Below, in pieces: positions 1 through 9,775 of a stretch of 64,000 nt of DNA (position 1 is the first letter of the stretch; every line of letters begins with the position of its first letter). The notes below the pieces were generated by a model, which was not told the DNA's origin, did not search any database, and worked only from the letters and a program-made list of their open reading frames with translations. The DNA lies in contig JAFUPN010000042.1 of the NCBI GenBank assembly GCA_017481205.1, positions 62,001-126,000 of the forward strand, written 5' to 3'. Origin of the DNA: Clostridia bacterium (GTDB lineage: Bacteria > Bacillota > Clostridia > UMGS1810). The position numbers were made by a program, and so were the translations under genes.

Positions 1-351
1 ACGGCGTGCATATACTATGGTGATGAAATAGGTACCGAGGGCTTTGGAGACCCCTTTAACCGCAGCTTCTTTGACTGGAGCAGACAGGATGAGCCCATAA
101 GGGAGTACTATAGATATATGGCATGTCTGAAAAACACCCTGCCTCAGCTGCAGACTGGAAAGGTTAATGTATATGTGAAGAATGATATTCTCTTTGTTGA
201 AAGATATGATAATGACAAAAAAATAACCGCCGCAATCAACAAAAGCGGTAGAGAATATGTTGTATCCGGGAAAAAATGCCTTGTGAGCCACAATGCTACC
301 GTTGCAGGTGACACAGTATATGTGGGCATTGACGGTTTTGTGGTTTACTGA
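1..351 (+). CDS. C-terminal fragment of a GH13 (alpha-amylase family) glycoside hydrolase
   Basis: The reading frame is open from the first base, so the gene starts upstream of the window. The visible 116 residues begin with YYGDEIG, the strand-8 end of the GH13 barrel seen in alpha-amylase and neopullulanase families, followed by FNRSFFDW and then by a beta-rich C-terminal domain. The hydrolase presumably cuts alpha-glucans; malQ further along would suit the same starch or maltodextrin use. Substrate cannot be told from the tail. No signal can be judged because the N-terminus is missing. A strong hairpin terminator follows. Confidence 0.85.
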   Translation, partial: TACIYYGDEIGTEGFGDPFNRSFFDWSRQDEPIREYYRYMACLKNTLPQLQTGKVNVYVKNDILFVERYDNDKKITAAINKSGREYVVSGKKCLVSHNATVAGDTVYVGIDGFVVY

Positions 352-376
352 TAATAAAAAATATTTTAACAGCTTA

Positions 377-415
377 AAAGCCTGTCAAGCCGAATTTTTC
401 GGTCTGACAGGCTTT
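377..415. terminator. Bidirectional terminator between the GH13 gene and adh
   Basis: An 11-bp arm, AAAGCCTGTCA (377-387), pairs with TGACAGGCTTT (405-415), with CCGA/TCGG extending the stem inside. A-rich and T-rich flanks allow it to serve both converging genes. Confidence 0.85.
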
Positions 416-446
416 GTGTTTATGTAGTGTTTATTTAAAAATCAAC

Positions 447-1616
447 TTATGTGCCGTAGAATGTGCACTTAAACAGCTTTGCCATCTGTTCAGGATTTAT
501 GCTTCTGGGGTTGGAGCCTGTGCAGGCATCGGCAACTGCATTTTCTGCAATACCGTCCAGCTTTTCCAAAAATTCATCTTCTTTTACACCGAACTCGGCA
601 ATTGTTTTGGGAATACCCATTGCGCGGTTAAACTCTTCGATTTTTGCGATAAGAGCTTCCACCTGTGATTTCTCTGATGTGCCGCCAAGACCCACGCGTC
701 TTGCAATTTCAGCATATCTTCTCATAGCCTGGGGCTCATGAGCATTATATTTGATTACATAAGGCAGATAGATGGCATTTGCGCATCCGTGAGGAATATG
801 ACCTGTTGAGAATGCGGCGCCGGTTTTATGTGCCATTGAATGTACTATACCCAAAAGGGCGTTGGAAAATGCCTGACCTGCCAGACACTGTGCGTAGTGC
901 ATCTGCTCTCTTGCGCACATATCCTTTTTGTAGGAAGCGGGCAGATAGTCAAACACCATTTCTATAGCCTTGATAGCCAAAGGATCGGTGAAGGGGCTGT
1001 TAAGGCTGGACACAAATGCTTCGATAGCATGAGTAAGTGCATCCATACCTGTGTATGCAACCTGAGTTACGGGAAGACCTTCTACCAGTTCCGGATCTAC
1101 TATTGCTACGTCGGGAGTAATTTCAAAATCTGCCAAAGGATATTTTATGCCCTTTGCATAGTCTGTTATAACAGAGAACGCGGTAACTTCTGTAGCTGTA
1201 CCCGATGTTGAGGGGACTGCACAGAACTTTGCTTTTGTACGAAGCTTGGGGAAATTGAAGGGGATGCAGAGATCTTCAAAGGTTGTATCGGGGTATTCAT
1301 AGAATGCCCACATTGCCTTTGCCGCATCTATAGGCGAGCCGCCGCCGATGGAAACAATCCAGTCGGGTTCAAAGTCAGTCATAGCCTTTGCGCCGCTCAT
1401 TACTGTTTCAACTGAAGGATCCGGCTCTACGCCTTCAAAAAAAGCTACTTCCATGCCGCCTTCTTCAAGATATGCTTTTGCTTTGTCGAGGAAGCCGCCC
1501 TTTCTCATTGAGCTGCCGCCTGATACGATTATTGCTTTTTTACCTCCGAGATTCTTGAGGTTTTCCAAAGAGCCTTTGCCGTAGTAAAGGTCTCTGGGTA
1601 ATGTAAACCTTGCCAT
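447..1616 (-). CDS. Iron-containing (group III) alcohol dehydrogenase
   Basis: 389 residues, full length for the Fe-ADH family, which interconverts alcohols and aldehydes with NAD(P)H. The dinucleotide-binding GGGSPIDAAK lies at residues 91-100. The likely metal ligands are D192 and H196 (in GMDALTHAIE), H259 (GIVHSMAH) and H276 (IPHG); three residues are inserted before the last ligand compared with FucO. A GGAGGT ribosome site lies just upstream of the ATG. It is a single gene facing the GH13 tail across a shared terminator. It could be a butanol, propanediol or general fermentative ADH; substrate is not visible. Confidence 0.95.
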   Translation of the reverse strand: MARFTLPRDLYYGKGSLENLKNLGGKKAIIVSGGSSMRKGGFLDKAKAYLEEGGMEVAFFEGVEPDPSVETVMSGAKAMTDFEPDWIVSIGGGSPIDAAKAMWAFYEYPDTTFEDLCIPFNFPKLRTKAKFCAVPSTSGTATEVTAFSVITDYAKGIKYPLADFEITPDVAIVDPELVEGLPVTQVAYTGMDALTHAIEAFVSSLNSPFTDPLAIKAIEMVFDYLPASYKKDMCAREQMHYAQCLAGQAFSNALLGIVHSMAHKTGAAFSTGHIPHGCANAIYLPYVIKYNAHEPQAMRRYAEIARRVGLGGTSEKSQVEALIAKIEEFNRAMGIPKTIAEFGVKEDEFLEKLDGIAENAVADACTGSNPRSINPEQMAKLFKCTFYGT

Positions 1617-1923
1617 TGGACCATACCTCCTGATTTTTATTTTGTTGACACAAAAGTTAATTTGTATATATTTATTTTAACATCTTTTTGTGCAGTTTTC
1701 AAGATGAAAATTGTGAATTTTTTGTGAATTTATTGCACTTTAACAAATTGTTAAATATTTCACAAAAGGTAAGGCGTAAAATGATGCATTACTGCTAAAA
1801 TATATTGATTGCTTCGGCTATTTTATGAATATTGTGTAAAGGGTGATAATTTGTACTTGATTTTACGTCGGTTTCATTATATAATATTATTGAGATAATA
1901 AAACAAAAAAGGAGCGGATAATT
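1617..1923. other. AT-rich divergent intergenic region
   Basis: 307 bases between adh (reverse) and darA (forward). It holds the darA promoter and one copy (1803-1820) of an 18-bp motif, consensus TATTGnTTGCTTCGGCTA, that ends MITE-like elements elsewhere in this window. No further gene is visible. Confidence 0.7.
1857..1885 (+). promoter_or_regulatory. Sigma-A promoter of the darA-holB-ricT operon
   Basis: TTGATT (1857-1862), a 17-bp spacer and TATAAT (1880-1885), about 40 bases before the darA start. Confidence 0.8.
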
Positions 1924-2250
1924 ATGAAACTGGTTATGGCAATTGTCAATGATGAGGATGGTAATGTTGTTCTCAGTGAACTGAATAAAAATAAGTTCAG
2001 CGTAACAAAGCTTGCAACAACAGGTGGATTTCTCAAAGCGGGCAATATGACTCTTATTATCGGTACCGAGGATGAAAATGTTCAGAAGGTTATTGATATT
2101 ATCAAGAGCAAGAGCAAGAGAAGAAAGCAGATTACAGCCTCTCCCATGCCTATCGGAGCTTCCGCTTCGTTCAATCCATACCCTATCGAGGTTGAGGTCG
2201 GCGGAGTGACAATATTTGTTCTTGATGTAGACCGTTTTGAAAAGGTATGA
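1924..2250 (+). CDS. darA: Cyclic di-AMP receptor DarA/PstA (PII-like)
   Basis: 108 residues, the usual length of the DUF970 family. The PII-like fold is shown by MKLVMAIVNDED at the start, the glycine-rich T-loop region (TTGGFLKAGN) and the later beta strands. In Bacillus, Staphylococcus and Listeria this cytoplasmic trimer binds c-di-AMP; its output is still poorly known. AAGGAG lies before the ATG. Its stop overlaps the holB start by 4 bases (ATGA), so the two are translationally coupled, the same order (yaaQ-holB-yaaT) as in Bacillus. Confidence 0.95.
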   Translation: MKLVMAIVNDEDGNVVLSELNKNKFSVTKLATTGGFLKAGNMTLIIGTEDENVQKVIDIIKSKSKRRKQITASPMPIGASASFNPYPIEVEVGGVTIFVLDVDRFEKV

Positions 2251-3203
2251 TTTTGCCAATCGGTCAGGAAAGGATAACTGATTTTTTCAAAGCCCTTGTG
2301 CAGTCGGGCAGGCTCGGTCATGCCTATCTTCTTTTTGGCGACAGAGGCTGCGGCAAAAAAACAGTGTGTAATTATGTGACTCACATGATTATGTGCAGCA
2401 GCAAATCTGCTTGTATGAGGTGCAACGGCTGTCTCACTGTCAGCTCGGGAGCCAATCCGGATGTTATACGGATAAGCAATGAGGATAAAGCATCTATAGG
2501 TGTAGACAAAATCAGGGAAATGATAAGGGACGTCTATGTGCGTCCCATAATTTCAGATAAAAAGGTCATCATTATCGAAAACGCCCATTTGCTCACAAAA
2601 GGCGCTCAGAATGCCCTTTTAAAGGTTATTGAGGAGCCTCCGGAGTATGCGGTGTTCTTTTTGCTGTGCGACAGCAAGAGCGGAATATTGCCCACAGTGA
2701 TTTCCAGGGTGAATACTGTCAATATCCCGCCGCTTGGTACGGCTCAGCTTAAACAGATTGTTCCCGGGGCTTCGGATTTTCTGTATCACTACTGTCAGGG
2801 TAATCCCGGCAGGCTTATGGAGCTGAGGGACGATGAGGAGCTGCAGAATCAGCGCAGCAATGCCTGCAGAGCGGTTGCGGGTCTTGCGGGAGATGACGGC
2901 TTCGATATGTACACATATATACCTTTGTTTGAAGCGGGAAGACCCCAGGCAAACACAATGATGGATCTTATGCTTATGTTTGTGAGGGATGTTATGCTTC
3001 ACAAATCCAATCTTGACGGAATTATTATCAACAAAGACAAAATTAACGATATAAAAGCATTTTCAGCATCGGTAAACAGTGAAAAATGTTTTAAAGTAGC
3101 TGAGTGCATACAAACGGCACAAAGGCAGCTTGGCAAAAGTGGCAGTCTGACCATTGCCGCACAAACGATGTTTATAAAATGCCGGGAGGTAATTCATGAT
3201 TGA
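2247..3203 (+). CDS. holB: DNA polymerase III subunit delta'
   Basis: 318 residues. A P-loop (GDRGCGKKT, about residues 31-39) is followed by a zinc-binding cysteine cluster (CSSKSACMRCNGC) and the NALLKVIEEPPEYAVFFLL stretch typical of clamp-loader delta' subunits. It is part of the DnaX clamp loader that places the beta clamp on DNA. It overlaps darA by 4 bases and ricT by 8, so it lies inside one operon. The C-terminal third is weakly conserved, as is normal for Gram-positive HolB. Confidence 0.95.
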   Translation: MILPIGQERITDFFKALVQSGRLGHAYLLFGDRGCGKKTVCNYVTHMIMCSSKSACMRCNGCLTVSSGANPDVIRISNEDKASIGVDKIREMIRDVYVRPIISDKKVIIIENAHLLTKGAQNALLKVIEEPPEYAVFFLLCDSKSGILPTVISRVNTVNIPPLGTAQLKQIVPGASDFLYHYCQGNPGRLMELRDDEELQNQRSNACRAVAGLAGDDGFDMYTYIPLFEAGRPQANTMMDLMLMFVRDVMLHKSNLDGIIINKDKINDIKAFSASVNSEKCFKVAECIQTAQRQLGKSGSLTIAAQTMFIKCREVIHD

Positions 3204-4065
3204 AGTAGTAGGAGTACGATTTAAAAAGGTAGGTAAAATATATTATTTTGACGGTGACAGTGCGGAATATAAAATCGGCGAGCATGTTATAGTAGAGACC
3301 TCAAGAGGTATAGAGTACGGTACCATTGCAATTGCAAAAAAAGAGGTTGAGGAGGAGGAGATAGTTTCTCCACTTAAAAAGATTATACGAAAAGCTACTG
3401 CCGAGGATGACGAGCAGGTTAAGAAAAATATCGTAAAGCAGCTGGACGCATATAATATATGCAACGAAAAAATCAAGAAGCACCAGCTTGAAATGAAGCT
3501 GGTTGATGTTGAATATACCTTTGACAACAACAAGGTTCTGTTTTATTTTACCGCAGACGGAAGAATAGATTTCCGCGAGCTGGTAAGAGACCTTGCAAGT
3601 GTTTTTAAGACGAGAATTGAGCTGCGCCAGATAGGTGTCCGCGATGAAGCCAAGATGATTGGCGGTCTGGGCATATGCGGCAGACCCTTTTGCTGCAGTA
3701 CCTTTCTTGGGGAGTTTGACCCGGTGAGTATAAAAATGGCAAAAGAGCAAAATCTCTCTCTTAATCCAACGAAAATATCCGGCACCTGCGGCAGACTCAT
3801 GTGCTGTCTGAAAAATGAGCAGGCTGCATACGAGGACCTTATCAAAAAGACACCAAATGTGGGCTCTTTGGTAAGAACTCCTGACGGAAAGGGTATTGTA
3901 AGCTCTGTATCTATACTCAAGGGTATTGTTTCTGTAGCTGTGGAAAACGGAGTCGAAAAGGAAATAAAGGATTATAAGACTGAGGAAATCAAGATTCTGA
4001 AAAAAGCCATGGTAAAAGACGAGGAAAAAGTGGATATGAGGTCTCTTAAACAGCTTGAGGACTAA
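3196..4065 (+). CDS. ricT: RicT/YaaT, PSP1-domain protein of the Ric (Y) complex
   Basis: 289 residues with the PSP1 core. Conserved cysteines appear in GLGICGRPFCCSTF and GTCGRLMCCLKNE; in Bacillus subtilis the RicA-RicF-RicT complex carries Fe-S clusters and assists RNase Y in mRNA maturation, affecting competence, biofilm and sporulation. RicA and RicF are not in the window. The start overlaps holB. The charged C-terminal tail is variable in the family. Confidence 0.95.
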   Translation: MIEVVGVRFKKVGKIYYFDGDSAEYKIGEHVIVETSRGIEYGTIAIAKKEVEEEEIVSPLKKIIRKATAEDDEQVKKNIVKQLDAYNICNEKIKKHQLEMKLVDVEYTFDNNKVLFYFTADGRIDFRELVRDLASVFKTRIELRQIGVRDEAKMIGGLGICGRPFCCSTFLGEFDPVSIKMAKEQNLSLNPTKISGTCGRLMCCLKNEQAAYEDLIKKTPNVGSLVRTPDGKGIVSSVSILKGIVSVAVENGVEKEIKDYKTEEIKILKKAMVKDEEKVDMRSLKQLED

Positions 4066-4091
4066 TTGTTTAACTAAATTTGAAAAAACAC

Positions 4092-4119
4092 TTGCTTTTT
4101 TCGCAAGAAGTGTTATAAT
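4092..4119 (+). promoter_or_regulatory. Possible internal promoter before the ferredoxin
   Basis: TTGCTT, a 16-bp spacer and TATAAT (4114-4119) lie in the ricT-ferredoxin gap. The same bases can form an AACACT...AGTGTT hairpin, so this could instead be a weak terminator; both may be true. Confidence 0.4.
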
Positions 4120-4137
4120 GGTATTGTTAGTTAGTGA

Positions 4138-4326
<189 letters not shown>

Positions 4327-4342
4327 TTTTGATTTTAACATG

Positions 4343-4370
4343 AAACCTCAGCTGTTGCTGGGGTTTTTGT
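4343..4370 (+). terminator. Hairpin terminator after the ferredoxin
   Basis: A 10-bp stem, 4343-4352 with 4357-4366, has a 4-base loop and one G-U pair and runs into a short T tract. It lies only 15 bases before the next start, so it may be leaky. Confidence 0.65.
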
Positions 4371-4384
4371 GTTATGGAGGTTTT

Positions 4385-5056
4385 ATGGAACGTACAGATG
4401 ATTTGGGACTTAACGGGCTTAAGCTTATTCAGGATACGGATTTGTTTTGCTTCGGAACGGACAGTGTTCTGCTCTCTGATTTTGCACGGGCTGCCGGCGG
4501 CAGTACGGTGGTCGATTTGTGCACGGGAAACGGAATTATTCCTGTGCTGCTCAGTGCAAAAACCAAGGCTGCAAAAATATATGGAATGGAGCTTCAAAAG
4601 CCGTCCTTCGACCTTGCTGTCATGAATGCTGAGCTGAATGATTTGAGTCCGAGAGTCGAGTTTATACATGATGATATAAAAAACTGGAATAAATATTTCA
4701 CACACGGCAGTGTTGATGCTGTTACCTGCAATCCGCCTTATATGCCCGTTAATTCGGGATTTACAAGTCTGACAGACGAAAAAGCGATTGCAAGACATGA
4801 AATAATGATAAATATTGATTGGATAATTGAGGTCAGCTCAAAGCTGCTCAAATTTGGCGGTCATATATACATGGTTCATCGCGCAGACAGACTCTGTGAC
4901 GTTATTACTGCCATGAGAAGCCGCAAAATCGAGCCTAAGAGGCTTGTATTCATACATCCGTCGCCGGAAAAAGCGCCGAATCTTATTCTTGTTGACGGAA
5001 TGCTGGGAGCAAATCCGTCGCTTAAAATTGAAAATCCCATTTATGTTAATATATAA
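4385..5056 (+). CDS. trmN6: tRNA1(Val) adenine-37 N6-methyltransferase-like (TrmN6/YabB)
   Basis: 223 residues from the ATG that follows GGAGG (4376-4380); a longer frame exists upstream but lacks a ribosome site. The SAM-binding VDLCTGNGIIPVLL and the adenine-methylase CNPPYMP motif are plain. The family methylates N6 of A37 in tRNA. In Bacillus yabB sits next to yabC/rsmI in the same neighbourhood, as here (12-base gap to rsmI). Specificity is inferred from family and synteny. Confidence 0.9.
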   Translation: MERTDDLGLNGLKLIQDTDLFCFGTDSVLLSDFARAAGGSTVVDLCTGNGIIPVLLSAKTKAAKIYGMELQKPSFDLAVMNAELNDLSPRVEFIHDDIKNWNKYFTHGSVDAVTCNPPYMPVNSGFTSLTDEKAIARHEIMINIDWIIEVSSKLLKFGGHIYMVHRADRLCDVITAMRSRKIEPKRLVFIHPSPEKAPNLILVDGMLGANPSLKIENPIYVNI

Positions 5057-5068
5057 AGGAAATTTACT

Positions 5069-5911
5069 ATGGAAAAAGGAATTTTATATCTGGTAGCAAC
5101 TCCCATAGGCAATCTTGATGATATTACCGTAAGAGCACTTGAGACTCTTCGTAATGCGGATATGATTGCCTGTGAGGATACGAGACATTCGCTAAGGCTG
5201 TTGAATCATTTTGACATAGCGAAGCCTCTTACCAGCTACCATGAGCACAATAAGCAGGAAAAAGGTGAATATCTTATCGGAAAGCTTCTTTCCGGTGAGA
5301 GCATTGCTCTTGTAACCGATGCCGGTACTCCGGCTATATCTGACCCTGGTGAGGATCTGGTGAGAAAATGTATTGATAATGACATAAAAACTGTGCCTGT
5401 GCCTGGTCCTGCGGCATTGATAAATGCACTCATTGTTTCCGGGCAGAATACTCAGCGTTTTGCTTTTGAAGGATTCTTGTCCGTAAATCGCAAGAACCGC
5501 TATGAGCACCTTATGGCAGTTGCCGAGGATGAGCGTACTTTGATTTTCTATGAAGCTCCTCACAAGCTTATAAGAACTCTTGCAGATATGCTTGAAATCC
5601 TGGGTGACAGAAGTATAAGTATTGTCAAAGAGATTACAAAGATACACGAAAGCTGTATGAAAACCACTATCAGCGAGGCTCTTTCTTATTTTGAGGATAC
5701 ACCGCCCAAGGGTGAGTATGTGCTTGTTATAGCCGGGAAAAATCCTCAGGCGACTATTGAGGAGCGACGTGCCGAGGTCAGTGCTATGAGTGTGAGGGAG
5801 CATGTGGATATGCTTATTTCTCAGGGCATGGACAAAAAGGAAGCTATCAAAGAAGCTGCAAAGCAGCGCGGAGTACCTAAGAGAGAGGTATATAACGAAT
5901 ATACCGGATAA
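5069..5911 (+). CDS. rsmI: 16S rRNA (cytidine-1402-2'-O)-methyltransferase
   Basis: 280 residues, full length. The tetrapyrrole-methylase fold is shown by YLVATPIGNLDDIT at the N-terminus, CEDTRHS, VTDAGTPAISDPG and PVPGPAALINAL. It methylates the ribose of C1402 in 16S rRNA with SAM. It has an AAGGAAA ribosome site and lies directly after trmN6. Confidence 0.96.
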   Translation: MEKGILYLVATPIGNLDDITVRALETLRNADMIACEDTRHSLRLLNHFDIAKPLTSYHEHNKQEKGEYLIGKLLSGESIALVTDAGTPAISDPGEDLVRKCIDNDIKTVPVPGPAALINALIVSGQNTQRFAFEGFLSVNRKNRYEHLMAVAEDERTLIFYEAPHKLIRTLADMLEILGDRSISIVKEITKIHESCMKTTISEALSYFEDTPPKGEYVLVIAGKNPQATIEERRAEVSAMSVREHVDMLISQGMDKKEAIKEAAKQRGVPKREVYNEYTG

Positions 5912-5963
5912 AGATATTTTTTCTGCTGATTACTTACTTATATTAAAAAAGGATGATAGTATT

Positions 5964-6866
5964 ATGAAACAACAATTGGACAAAAGCGGAGTGCTATATA
6001 AAAGTATGCTTAGAGGCAGAACAAAGCTGACTGTAATTTTTGTTTTGCTATTTGTGTTGTTTTGCGTATACACTGTTGATATTTTGCCTTATCTTGAAAA
6101 AAAAGCAATAGGCGCTGTGCCCCTGGATGCTGTTGCTTATGCTGAAACTGCAGAAACCGTTGTTGTAAGCGAGAGCTTTGAGCCGGACAAAAATCTTGCA
6201 AAAATATACGGATACGCACAGCCGGAGCAGAGTTATTGGGAGGCTGACAGATATTTCTTCTCGGTAAATCTCGAGAGTCTTGAAAACACAGGGCTTGCCT
6301 ACACTGCAAGCGGTGCAGTGCTTACCGCAGATACGGATACTGAGGCTGACCCAGTTGCCGTTAAGGTGGATTTTGTTGATATCGGCGGCTTGAAAACAGC
6401 AGTATTGTCTATGGGTGATGCAGAAATAACCGAAGGGATGATTTCAGATGGTATACTTACAGAAATATCGCCCCTTATACTTGACAATCTGGCGGATTTT
6501 GTGCCCGAAGGGGAGATTATCTCAAAATATATGCTTGATGTTCGCGGGATAGATATGAGCTCGGAATTCAGCGATACTGTTACATGGTTTGCTTTGATAG
6601 TTGTGCTGATATTTCTTATTGCAAAGCTTGTGCTGTATTATCTCAGACCTATAAAGCACCCCACATACAAGCAGCTTGAAAAGTACGGCGAAGTACATAT
6701 GGTTGCACAGGATATTGAAACTCAGATAAGAGCCGGAACGGAAGAAGCTTCAAAAAATGAAATAAGAACACCAGACTGGATAATAACCAAGAGGAGCTTT
6801 TATCATAAGGTTGAAAAGAATTTTACCGCAAAAGGAAGCTTTAAGTACACACCATATGAAAAATAA
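5964..6866 (+). CDS. Unrecognised membrane protein with two transmembrane segments
   Basis: 300 residues from the ATG at 5964; a longer frame runs back into rsmI but is unlikely because it would overlap that gene by over 100 bases. A transmembrane segment at about residues 23-41 is followed by an extracytoplasmic domain of roughly 165 residues, a second segment near 210-232 and a charged cytoplasmic tail. I do not recognise the family. It closes the forward operon ahead of a strong terminator. Function unknown. Confidence 0.8.
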   Translation: MKQQLDKSGVLYKSMLRGRTKLTVIFVLLFVLFCVYTVDILPYLEKKAIGAVPLDAVAYAETAETVVVSESFEPDKNLAKIYGYAQPEQSYWEADRYFFSVNLESLENTGLAYTASGAVLTADTDTEADPVAVKVDFVDIGGLKTAVLSMGDAEITEGMISDGILTEISPLILDNLADFVPEGEIISKYMLDVRGIDMSSEFSDTVTWFALIVVLIFLIAKLVLYYLRPIKHPTYKQLEKYGEVHMVAQDIETQIRAGTEEASKNEIRTPDWIITKRSFYHKVEKNFTAKGSFKYTPYEK

Positions 6867-6918
6867 ATTGAGTGATGTAAAGAGTTTGTTCTGAATCTTT
6901 TTTCTATTCTCCGCAAAC

Positions 6919-6960
6919 AACACAGCCACAATACGTTTTTTGTATTGTGGCTGTGTTTCT
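6919..6960. terminator. Bidirectional terminator between the membrane protein and serS
   Basis: A perfect 16-bp stem (6919-6934 with 6942-6957) has a T-rich loop. It serves converging genes. Confidence 0.9.
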
Positions 6961-6967
6961 TATATAC

Positions 6968-8242
6968 TTACTTTTCTATTTTTTCTTTGCCGCCCATATA
7001 GGGTACAAGCACATCTGGGATAGTAACAGAGCCATCTGAATTCTGATAGTTCTCAAGAATAGCAGCTACTGTTCTGCCTATTGCAACGCCACTTCCGTTG
7101 AGGGTGTGTACAAACTGAGCTTTGTCCTTGGGATTTCTCTTGAATTTTATGTTTGCTCTTCTTGCCTGGAAGTCTTCAAAGTTTGAGCAGGAAGATATTT
7201 CTACATATCTGTTGTAGCTGGGCATCCATACCTCTATATCATATTTCTTCGCTGCAGTAAATCCTAGGTCTCCTACACATATTTTTACAACTCTGTAAGG
7301 AAGCTTAAGAAGCTGGAGCACCTTTTCTGCATCTCTTGTGAGCTTTTCAAGCTCTTCATAAGAGTTTTCAGGGTCTGCAAACTTAACGAGCTCAACCTTG
7401 TTGAACTGGTGCTGTCTGATAAGACCTCTGGTATCTCTGCCTGCGGAGCCCGCCTCTGCGCGGAAACAAGCAGAATATGCCACATGCTTAACGGGAAGGT
7501 CTGCTGCATCCAGAATTTCGTCTCTATACATATTGGTGACGGGCACCTCTGCTGTAGGAATAAGGAAATAGTCGGTATTTGCTACCTTGAAAGCATCTTC
7601 TTCAAATTTTGGCAGCTGACCTGTGCCTACCATGCTTCTGCGATGAACCATATAGGGAGGGAATATTTCTTTGTATCCGCTTTCCTCAGTATGTGTATCA
7701 AGGAAAAAGTTGATGATAGCTCTTTCCAGTCTTGCGCCCAGTCCCTTGTAGTAGGTGAATCTTGCGCCGGTAACCTTGCCGGCTCTCTCTGCGTCGAGAA
7801 TGTCAAGGTCTGCACCTACATCCCAGTGAGCCTTGGGCTCAAAGTCAAATTTTGTGGGTTCCATAAATTTGCGTATTTCCACATTGTCATCGTCTGTATC
7901 TCCGTCCGGTACCTCGCTGTTAGGAATATTGGGAATTGAGTACATAATGTCGTCGATGAGGACGTCAAGCTCTTTAACCTTTTCGTCATCCTGCTTGATT
8001 TTGTCGGAAAGCTCTTTCATTTCTGCAAAAATCGGTGTTACATCCTCTCCCGCTTTTTTCATAGCGGGAATTTTTTTGCTTACCTCGTTTTGCTTAGCCT
8101 TAATCTGTTCAACCTGATAGAGTATCTCTCTCTTCTGACTGTCCAGCTCCAGGAGCTTGTCTACATCAATATCCATTTTTCTTCTTGCCAATGCGGCCTT
8201 AACCACTTCTGGCTGTGTTCTTATAAGTCTGATATCTAACAT
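6968..8242 (-). CDS. serS: Seryl-tRNA synthetase
   Basis: 424 residues, usual length. The N-terminal 110 residues form the long coiled-coil tRNA arm. Class II motif 2 appears as [20 protein letters not shown] and motif 3 as [12 protein letters not shown]. It charges tRNA-Ser (and tRNA-Sec where present). It lies 19 bases after a small membrane protein gene and probably shares its transcript. I see no T-box upstream. serS is near the origin block in many Firmicutes. Confidence 0.98.
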   Translation of the reverse strand: MLDIRLIRTQPEVVKAALARRKMDIDVDKLLELDSQKREILYQVEQIKAKQNEVSKKIPAMKKAGEDVTPIFAEMKELSDKIKQDDEKVKELDVLIDDIMYSIPNIPNSEVPDGDTDDDNVEIRKFMEPTKFDFEPKAHWDVGADLDILDAERAGKVTGARFTYYKGLGARLERAIINFFLDTHTEESGYKEIFPPYMVHRRSMVGTGQLPKFEEDAFKVANTDYFLIPTAEVPVTNMYRDEILDAADLPVKHVAYSACFRAEAGSAGRDTRGLIRQHQFNKVELVKFADPENSYEELEKLTRDAEKVLQLLKLPYRVVKICVGDLGFTAAKKYDIEVWMPSYNRYVEISSCSNFEDFQARRANIKFKRNPKDKAQFVHTLNGSGVAIGRTVAAILENYQNSDGSVTIPDVLVPYMGGKEKIEK

Positions 8243-8261
8243 TTTATCTGTCTCTCCTTAA

Positions 8262-8666
8262 TTAGTTTATCTTATTATAAATGTAAAGCTGTGCTTCTGT
8301 CAATGCTTCCTTGTCAATTGATGAAATTTTCTCTGCTGCTTCTTCATTTTTGCCGTCTTCATGAAGCTCCAATGCTTCAATGAGAGTTTTGGTGATTTCA
8401 TTTTCACTTGTTAATTTTGTGATTTGCTGCTTGTAATCTGTAATCTCTAGCTTTGCTTCTTCAAGCTGCTTGTTGATAACCTTCATGCTGTCGGTGAGGG
8501 TCTGATACTGCTCGGTGATTTCTACCAGGTTCTGTTTGATGCCCTGACTCTCTGCAAGCTCTTTTGCATAATTGTTTTGAGTGAGTCCTGCGAACAAAAT
8601 CAGTACTAACGCAAATGAAAACAGAATCGCAATATACATCAAAAGAAATTTTGTGTTTTTCTTCAT
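8262..8666 (-). CDS. Small membrane-anchored coiled-coil protein, unrecognised
   Basis: 134 residues: a short basic start (MKKNTKF), one hydrophobic segment at about residues 8-28, then an alpha-helical region with heptad-like spacing (about 35-95) and an acidic, alanine- and glutamate-rich end that resembles a TPR-like helix pair. It is probably a type II membrane protein with an outward or spacer-like coiled coil. It is co-directional with serS and downstream of parB. A septum or wall role would be a guess. Confidence 0.8.
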   Translation of the reverse strand: MKKNTKFLLMYIAILFSFALVLILFAGLTQNNYAKELAESQGIKQNLVEITEQYQTLTDSMKVINKQLEEAKLEITDYKQQITKLTSENEITKTLIEALELHEDGKNEEAAEKISSIDKEALTEAQLYIYNKIN

Positions 8667-8804
8667 TTTCTTATCTCCTATTCTGCTTAAATTATATATG
8701 TGCCTGAAAGGCTCAAAATTTGATTTTAAGCGATTTTTCTATTTGAATGACAAGTTATATTACCACACTTCATTTTGTTCATTAGAATTGATGACATTTT
8801 GCCA

Positions 8805-9677
8805 TTATTTACCAATATTTTCCAATAATTTGGCAATTCTTTCCAAATCATCGTTGGAATAATAATCTATTGTTATTTTTCCTTTTCCTTTGTTGTTTAC
8901 AATTTTAACCTTGGTTGAGAATATGTCTGCTATCCTTTTTTCCAATCCTTCATAAGCAAGCATGGTATTTATGTCTTCTTTTTTTGATGGCTGCTTTTTC
9001 GCCTCAGGCTTTTTTACAAGCTTTTCCAATTCGCGCACGCTCAGACCGTTTTCAGGAACAAGCTGAGCAAGCTCTGTCTGTAGTTTACTGTTGTCAATAC
9101 CTGCCAGGATTTTTGCGTGACCGCTCGACAGACTGCCGTTTTCCAAAAGCTCAAGAGCCTCTTTGCTAAGTGAAAGCAATCTTAATGAATTTGCTATGCC
9201 GCTCCTGCTTTTTGAAAGCTTTTGTGCGATTTGTTCCTGAGTAAGTCCAAAATCATCCATAAGCTTTTTGTAGCCGAGTGCCTCTTCGACAGGGTTGAGA
9301 TCCTGCCGTTGGAGATTTTCTATGAGGGACACTTCATAAACCTTCATTTTGTCATAATCCTTGATGATTGCCGGGATTGTCTTTTTGCCGGCGAGCTTTG
9401 AGGCTCTCCACCGGCGTTCTCCTGCTATAATTCTGTAATAACCGTTGTCTGATTTATGCACCAGGATTGGAGTTATAACTCCATGCTCTTTTATTGACTC
9501 TGACAGCTCGGTGAGGTGGTCATCATCAAATTTTTTTCTTGGTTGACCTGCATTCGGCTCAATATCCATTAGTTTAAGCTCAACAACGGCGTCTTCACTT
9601 ATTTCCGGAGCTGTTGTTATCGGCTCCGTGGCGGGAAGCAAAACGCCAAGTCCTTTTCCAAGACCTTTTTTTGCCAT
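8805..9677 (-). CDS. parB: Chromosome partitioning protein ParB (Spo0J)
   Basis: 290 residues from the start MAKKGLGKGLGVLLP, the usual ParB N-terminus that stimulates ParA; an upstream in-frame ATG would add 16 poorly conserved residues. The CTP-binding boxes GERRWRA and ENLQRQDLNP and the helix-turn-helix (LTQEQIAQKLSKSRSGIANSL) are clear. ParB loads at parS, slides as a CTP clamp and recruits SMC. It follows parA by about 100 bases on the same strand. Confidence 0.97.
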   Translation of the reverse strand: MAKKGLGKGLGVLLPATEPITTAPEISEDAVVELKLMDIEPNAGQPRKKFDDDHLTELSESIKEHGVITPILVHKSDNGYYRIIAGERRWRASKLAGKKTIPAIIKDYDKMKVYEVSLIENLQRQDLNPVEEALGYKKLMDDFGLTQEQIAQKLSKSRSGIANSLRLLSLSKEALELLENGSLSSGHAKILAGIDNSKLQTELAQLVPENGLSVRELEKLVKKPEAKKQPSKKEDINTMLAYEGLEKRIADIFSTKVKIVNNKGKGKITIDYYSNDDLERIAKLLENIGK

Positions 9678-9775
9678 TAATTTCATCTCTTTTCTGTATG
9701 TATTTTGCTGAAATTCTGCATGCATTGTTATTTTGCATGTTTTTGTTCTGCTTTTTATGTTATCGTATAATTTTG

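Noticed and set aside
5802..5963. N-terminal extension of the membrane protein into rsmI
   Set aside because: It would overlap rsmI out of frame by over 100 bases; the ATG at 5964 gives a normal membrane-protein start.
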